Source: Campylobacteraceae bacterium
Lineage (GTDB): Bacteria > Campylobacterota > Campylobacteria > Campylobacterales > Sulfurovaceae
DNA: 64,000 nt
Assembly: GCA_027024155.1 (NCBI GenBank)
Contig: JALVTE010000109.1
Location: 1 to 64,000, forward strand
Direction of reading: 5' to 3'
Positions 59,335-64,000 of this stretch are shown here, in pieces. How positions within the stretch are numbered: the first letter of the stretch is position 1; each line of letters opens with the position of its first letter. Under the pieces are notes generated by a model, which had not been told where the DNA came from, ran no database searches, and saw only the letters and a list, made by a program, of their open reading frames with translations. A program made the translations under genes and the position numbers.

Positions 59335-60576
59335 TTAATCCTCAACTTTAAAATTTAAAATATAAAAAACTGTTTGCACCATAAAGATAGCACCGATTGC
59401 TAATAATACAACACCACCTTTAAAAATATCATCGCTTCCTATCAATAACCCAACGGCACCAATAGTTAAGCCGCTCATACTTAGCCAAAACGAGTACTCT
59501 ATCTCTCTATCTGGTAACATTTCGTGTAGCATTGGTACTTTTTTCTTGCCTACTAATTCACTAAATCTCTCGAACCAAACTAAAAATGGGATAATCTTTA
59601 ACAAATGCCCATTTATAACAAATGTAATAAAGCCCATAACTATTAGCCATACTGCAACTTTTAATCCATTCTCAAAATCGAAAAAGAGCCATAAAATTCC
59701 AAAAAAGAGTGATAAGCCTAATGAAATAAATGCTACATAGATATGCTTATACCAAATATCTAGCAGTTTTCTCGCTCTTATTTTATATAGTGTTACAACT
59801 TGTTTAAGATAAAATATAATACCTACGCCAATACCTAAAAGTGATATATCTGCAATATATGTTAGTTTAAAAAGAGTGGCTATAGAGAATACAATTATAG
59901 AGCCTACAACTATTTTAAATGCTCTCTCTACATCACTGTCATCATAACCGTGTGCTAAACCAAACATTGGCAAAAGTATCATACTTAAACCAATTACTGT
60001 AATAGTTACATAGCCAAAAAGCACTAAAACAATATGTATTGGTAAAAATCTGCCTAAATCTACATTTACGCCTGCACCAATAGCCAAAGCCATAAAGAAG
60101 CCAATAACTATTGCAATAGTCAAGAATATATTACCAGCCTTAACACACTTTACAGTTAGCGTATTCGATTCTGCTTTTTTAAGCGTCATAAGTGTTTCAA
60201 ACAGAAATACCGACATTGCAACAAGTACCAATAAACCACCATAAGGCAGTACTGCCGGTGCAAACCAAAAACCAACAACCATCAAAATAGAACCAATAGC
60301 AAGTGCAGGAAAAATTATATAGTATAAATCAACACTAAAGTGCCCTACTTCTAAAACTACAGGTACTAATTGAGCCATTGCACCAAAAATAACTATCATC
60401 ACAAAACCTAATAAAAATAGGTGTGCCCAGCCTACAATATTTAAATCGTTTAAATTAGAGTTAGAATTTAAAAAAAGTAGTGCAAATGTAGATATAAGAT
60501 AGATAATAGAGCCAAATTTAAAGAATGGCTCTATCATTTTTAATGGTGGTGCAAAATCTTTCGATATGCTAAACAT
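59335..60576 (-). CDS. Multi-pass membrane protein, heme-copper oxidase subunit I-like / NnrS-like
   Basis: About 12 hydrophobic segments; GWAHLFLLGFVMIVIFGAMAQLVPVVLEVGHF and HIVLVLFGYVTITVIG conserved-His helices. Confidence 0.7.
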   Translation of the reverse strand: MFSISKDFAPPLKMIEPFFKFGSIIYLISTFALLFLNSNSNLNDLNIVGWAHLFLLGFVMIVIFGAMAQLVPVVLEVGHFSVDLYYIIFPALAIGSILMVVGFWFAPAVLPYGGLLVLVAMSVFLFETLMTLKKAESNTLTVKCVKAGNIFLTIAIVIGFFMALAIGAGVNVDLGRFLPIHIVLVLFGYVTITVIGLSMILLPMFGLAHGYDDSDVERAFKIVVGSIIVFSIATLFKLTYIADISLLGIGVGIIFYLKQVVTLYKIRARKLLDIWYKHIYVAFISLGLSLFFGILWLFFDFENGLKVAVWLIVMGFITFVINGHLLKIIPFLVWFERFSELVGKKKVPMLHEMLPDREIEYSFWLSMSGLTIGAVGLLIGSDDIFKGGVVLLAIGAIFMVQTVFYILNFKVED

Positions 60577-60582
60577 AATTAA

Positions 60583-60912
60583 TTAACCTTCGCAAGCTGC
60601 ATCATCAAGTTTTGCTTTTTCGCTTGCACCCTCTTTATAAGTAAACTCTAAAGCAACTTTATCGTCATCAAGTTTCTTTTCAGTTATGTTGTAGTTCTCT
60701 TCTATTTTAGCAAGTAAACCCATTGGTTTTTTATGGTTTATCATTACAAGCTTTTTGTTTGGTCCATCGATTAACTTCAAACCTGCCATTGCATTTACCA
60801 TTGGCTCTGGTGGTCCGCATCTGCTTGTATCAAATTCATAAACCTCTACGCCATTATCGTCGTATTTGTAAAAATCAACTGTTGCTCCTGCAACTTCTAT
60901 TTTTTCTTTCAT
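60583..60912 (-). CDS. Hypothetical, DUF2249-like
   Basis: FDTSRCGPPEPMVNAMAGLKLIDGPNKKLVMINHKKPMGLLAKIEENY. Confidence 0.6.
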   Translation of the reverse strand: MKEKIEVAGATVDFYKYDDNGVEVYEFDTSRCGPPEPMVNAMAGLKLIDGPNKKLVMINHKKPMGLLAKIEENYNITEKKLDDDKVALEFTYKEGASEKAKLDDAACEG

Positions 60913-61014
60913 TTAATTCTCCTTATATTTGTCTAGCTTATACATAAATAAACTAATACTTATTTTAATACGGAGTAATTATATCCTATTTAAAATAAAA
61001 AAAGTTGATTTAAA

Positions 61015-61533
61015 TCATTTTTTACTGATTTTAGGAATTTTAACAATAATTTTGTCATCTTTTAACTCATAGTCTGCTTTTGCTCCATCTGCATCTTTAG
61101 GTAGTGTAAAACTCTGTACATATGAACTTCTTGAAATACTTTTTACATTTCCATATTGCCCATTTGTTTTAGAGACCTCTTTAGACTGCTCTACAGAAAT
61201 TGTCAAAATTCCATTTTTTGCTTTTACATCTACTTTGGTATTTTTACCTTTACCTATTTTTAGAGCAACTTCGTAATGGTCTTTTTTATCTACAATACCA
61301 CTACTCATCATTCCACCACCACTAAAAATTACTGGCATATTAGAGTTATTTAAACTATTTTGTTCAAACACTTTAAACATACTATCCATCTGCTTTTGCA
61401 TCTGATCCATTTGTTGCATTTGCATTTGGAAAACTTTATCCATTTGCTCAAATGGGTCATTCATAACTTTTGCACTGTTATTTGCACCAAATAGTGCCAT
61501 TGAAGTAACTAAGGGTAATAAAATCTTTTTCAT
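61015..61533 (-). CDS. Hsp20/alpha-crystallin family protein with N-terminal signal peptide
   Basis: MKKILLPLVTSMALFGANNS leader; IVDKKDHYEVALKIGKGKNTKVDVKAKNGILTISVEQSKE..SYVQSFTLPKDADGAKADYELKDDKIIVKIPK. Confidence 0.85.
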   Translation of the reverse strand: MKKILLPLVTSMALFGANNSAKVMNDPFEQMDKVFQMQMQQMDQMQKQMDSMFKVFEQNSLNNSNMPVIFSGGGMMSSGIVDKKDHYEVALKIGKGKNTKVDVKAKNGILTISVEQSKEVSKTNGQYGNVKSISRSSYVQSFTLPKDADGAKADYELKDDKIIVKIPKISKK

Positions 61534-61672
61534 ATTTAGCTCCTTATATAATCTTTTTATAATGATATGCTATTATACAAGTGTTAAAAAAATATTAATG
61601 CAACTTATGTAGCATTGCAGAGTGACTACATAAAAAAATGATAATATTTCAAAAATAAAAAGGAGAGTTAAA

Positions 61673-62071
61673 ATGAAAAAACTTATGTTAATTGTCGCAC
61701 TATCGTACTCACTATTTGCAGAGTTAAAAGATGTAAATGCTGATACTTTAATTCAGATGCAAAAGCAGGGAATTCCAGTTATAGACATTAGAACACCTGG
61801 GGAGTGGAAAGATAGAGGTATTATTAAAGGTGCTCACAAAATTATGTTCTTTACACCACAGGGTGGGGCAGATGTACCTAACTTTATGTTTGAACTTGGT
61901 CATTTAGTTAAAGATAAAGAGCAACCATTTATTATATACTGTGCACACGCAAACAGAACAAAACAGCTAGGAAAATGGCTAAGTGATAAATTAGGATTTA
62001 AAAAAGTTTATGAATTAAAAGGCGGTATAGAGTACGGATGGATAAATACTAAACATAAAACTGTTAAATAA
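61673..62071 (+). CDS. Exported single-domain rhodanese-like protein
   Basis: Signal peptide; VIDIRTPGEW; active loop YCAHANRTKQLG; LKGGIEYGW. Confidence 0.88.
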   Translation: MKKLMLIVALSYSLFAELKDVNADTLIQMQKQGIPVIDIRTPGEWKDRGIIKGAHKIMFFTPQGGADVPNFMFELGHLVKDKEQPFIIYCAHANRTKQLGKWLSDKLGFKKVYELKGGIEYGWINTKHKTVK

Positions 62072-62120
62072 GTTAATGCTCGTAAATCCCTAAAAAAATG
62101 GGATTTACAAGAACTATCAT

Positions 62121-62176
62121 CTTAAAACTTCAAACTTAAAACTTTAAACTTGCAACTTCAAACTTTCTACTTCTCT
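62121..62176. repeat. Heptamer array (CTTCAAA)n reaching the stop codon of the LysR gene
   Basis: CTTAAAA CTTCAAA CTTAAAA CTTTAAA CTTGCAA CTTCAAA CTTTCTA CTTCTCT. Confidence 0.85.
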
Positions 62177-63077
62177 AACACTTACCAGATAAAATATAAT
62201 CAGTCGCAGTAATTACATATGGGTTATTTTTATTATTCTTATTATAAACAATATATAAAGTTCTATCCATTGCAATACCATGAATTCTTGATTGGAATAG
62301 TTTTTTATCATTAACCTCTTGTGCTATTGCATATTTAGAGATTATAGATACTATTGGTTTTTCTAAGTTTTGTTTACTTCTACTAATAGTGTTAAGTACA
62401 GCAGTTGAGCTATTTACTTCAGATACAATATTAAAATCTTTACAAGATACATTTAGATTTTCAAACTTCTCTTGAACTATTTTTCTAGTATGGCTACCTA
62501 CTTCACGGCATACCCAGTCGAAATTGTATAAATCTTCTGTATTTACAACTCTAGGAAGAGGAGTATTACTTACAAGTACCAATTCATCATCTAGCCATTT
62601 TCTATAAACTAAATCTTCATCATAAATAGGTGCTTCTATAAGTCCTAAATCTATTGAACGCTCTTTTAATTTTTCAACTATAACTCTACTAATTTCTATA
62701 GTTAATTTTACATCATTTCCAATAGATTTTTTTATCTCCTGTAAACACTCTCCAGGTAATATATAGTTACCTATTGTAAAAGATGCTCCAAGATTAAAGG
62801 TAATATCTTTATCGATAATTTTTAGTATTTTATTCTCTGCCTGTACAACAGCCGCCTCTAATTCTACTGCAATTTTATACAACTCTTCACCGGTAGATGT
62901 AAGTTTAATGCCAGTCTTTTTTCTCTCTATTAATTTAGTCTCTAAGTAATTTTCTAAATACTTAATTTGTTGAGTTACAGCTGGTTGAGATACCCCCAGT
63001 TTATTAGAAGCTTTAGAAAAACCTCTCTCTCTAACAACAATTAAAAAAGTCTCTAGCTTCGAAAAATCTTTTAGCAA
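62175..63077 (-). CDS. LysR family transcriptional regulator (probable TTG start at 63077)
   Basis: FSKLETFLIVVRERGFSKASNKLGVSQPAVTQQIKYLENYL HTH; GGAGGGGG six nt before TTG. Confidence 0.88.
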   Translation of the reverse strand: MLKDFSKLETFLIVVRERGFSKASNKLGVSQPAVTQQIKYLENYLETKLIERKKTGIKLTSTGEELYKIAVELEAAVVQAENKILKIIDKDITFNLGASFTIGNYILPGECLQEIKKSIGNDVKLTIEISRVIVEKLKERSIDLGLIEAPIYDEDLVYRKWLDDELVLVSNTPLPRVVNTEDLYNFDWVCREVGSHTRKIVQEKFENLNVSCKDFNIVSEVNSSTAVLNTISRSKQNLEKPIVSIISKYAIAQEVNDKKLFQSRIHGIAMDRTLYIVYNKNNKNNPYVITATDYILSGKC

Positions 63078-63377
63078 AATATGCCCCCTCCTAAAAAATA
63101 AATACAAAAAGTAATTCTTATTTATAATTACTACTTATTGAATTTAAATAATATTCTAACATAACATTTTGTAATCGCTTCTTATTTGATTACTTAAATA
63201 TATAAATAATTAATTTTTATAGTAAAATATAGTTATTAGGTGATACCAAACTTAACACTTTATTTCAATTAGCTAATATAAACAATAAACTTATACTAAG
63301 GCACATAACTTATCTTAACTTCAGTTAATACTATTTTAACGATAGAAAATGTATAATAATAATAAAAAAGAGAGCAA

Positions 63378-64000
63378 ATGCTAGATGAGCTAAACGAATC
63401 GCAACGAGAAGCGGCAACACATATTGATGGACCACTACTAATATTAGCAGGTGCTGGTAGTGGAAAAACAAAAACACTTACAACTCGTTTAGCGTATTTA
63501 ATAGGCGAAGTTGGTATAGACCCACTAAACACCCTAACACTTACATTTACAAATAAAGCAGCTAGTGAAATGAGAAACCGTGCTACAAGACTTATTGGTG
63601 ATAGTGCTAGTTCTATGCCCCTACTTTGTACTTTCCATAAATTTGGACTTCTGTTTTTAAAATTTAATATCTCAAGACTTGGCAGAAAAAACACTTTTAA
63701 TATTATAGACAGCGACGACCAAAAAAGAATGGTAAAAGCGATATGCAAAGATTTAAAAATAGAGTTGCAAACATCATTTTTAACAAGCGAAATATCTAAG
63801 TATAAAAATATTTTACTAGACCCACAAGAAGCACTAGAGAAAGCAGAATTAGCCGATTATAAAAAAGCAGCAAAAGTATATATAGAGTACCAAAAAAGAT
63901 TACTAGAGAATAATTTAGTTGATTTCGACGATTTATTGGCATTAACATACAAAATACTCTTAGAACACGATGATTTAAGAGAAGAGACAAACAACCGATA
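63378..64000 (+). CDS. UvrD/Rep-family ATP-dependent DNA helicase, 5' part, truncated by window edge (absent from ORF track)
   Basis: MLDELNESQREAATHIDGPLLILAGAGSGKTKTLTTRLAYLI...LTLTFTNKAASEMRNR; frame open to base 64000. Confidence 0.93.
   Translation, partial: MLDELNESQREAATHIDGPLLILAGAGSGKTKTLTTRLAYLIGEVGIDPLNTLTLTFTNKAASEMRNRATRLIGDSASSMPLLCTFHKFGLLFLKFNISRLGRKNTFNIIDSDDQKRMVKAICKDLKIELQTSFLTSEISKYKNILLDPQEALEKAELADYKKAAKVYIEYQKRLLENNLVDFDDLLALTYKILLEHDDLREETNNR

Noticed and set aside
63296-63748. Minus-strand 150-aa ORF
   Set aside because: Antisense to the clear UvrD/Rep helicase reading frame.

Overview
Chromosomal window, about 64 kb and AT-rich, from a Campylobacterota (epsilonproteobacterial) genome. 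Gene content and order suggest a Sulfurimonas/Sulfurovum-like relative; this is inference, no search was run. Coding is dense and mostly housekeeping: cell wall/division (murF, murJ, amidase, ftsE-ftsX-EnvC-like, L,D-transpeptidase, 3D/LysM protein), purine genes (purC-purS-purQ), arginine/threonine synthesis (argB, argC, thrC, ilvA-like), futalosine menaquinone (mqnC), ribH-nusB, kdsA, clpB, tyrS-spoT-rpoZ-pyrH, recG, ruvA, greA, surE, a YefM-YoeB toxin-antitoxin pair, an exported Hsp20, and a 5' fragment of a UvrD/Rep helicase running off the right edge (missing from the ORF track). I saw no rRNA, tRNA, CRISPR array, prophage or transposase gene. The most unusual structure is non-coding: (i) a nested-palindrome, MITE-like element (core GTCATTCTGA...GAAGAATCT / AGATTCTTC...TCAGAATGAC) in three copies, two of them near-identical and in opposite orientation; (ii) degenerate 7-nt tandem arrays with different heptamers (CAACTAT, CACTAAC, CTTCAAA, AGCTTTA/AGCTCTA) lying at, or overlapping, gene stop codons; (iii) intergenic mosaics of short palindromic modules (GTGCAGTGAGGGCACTGCAC, GGTCGGTAAACCGACC, GTGCGACCGTGTCGCAC). 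Also notable: a decayed proteasome-like Ntn-hydrolase remnant, a paired TGTACA operator at the yefM promoter, and a cytochrome c lipoprotein with a 33-aa (3x11) repeat spacer.
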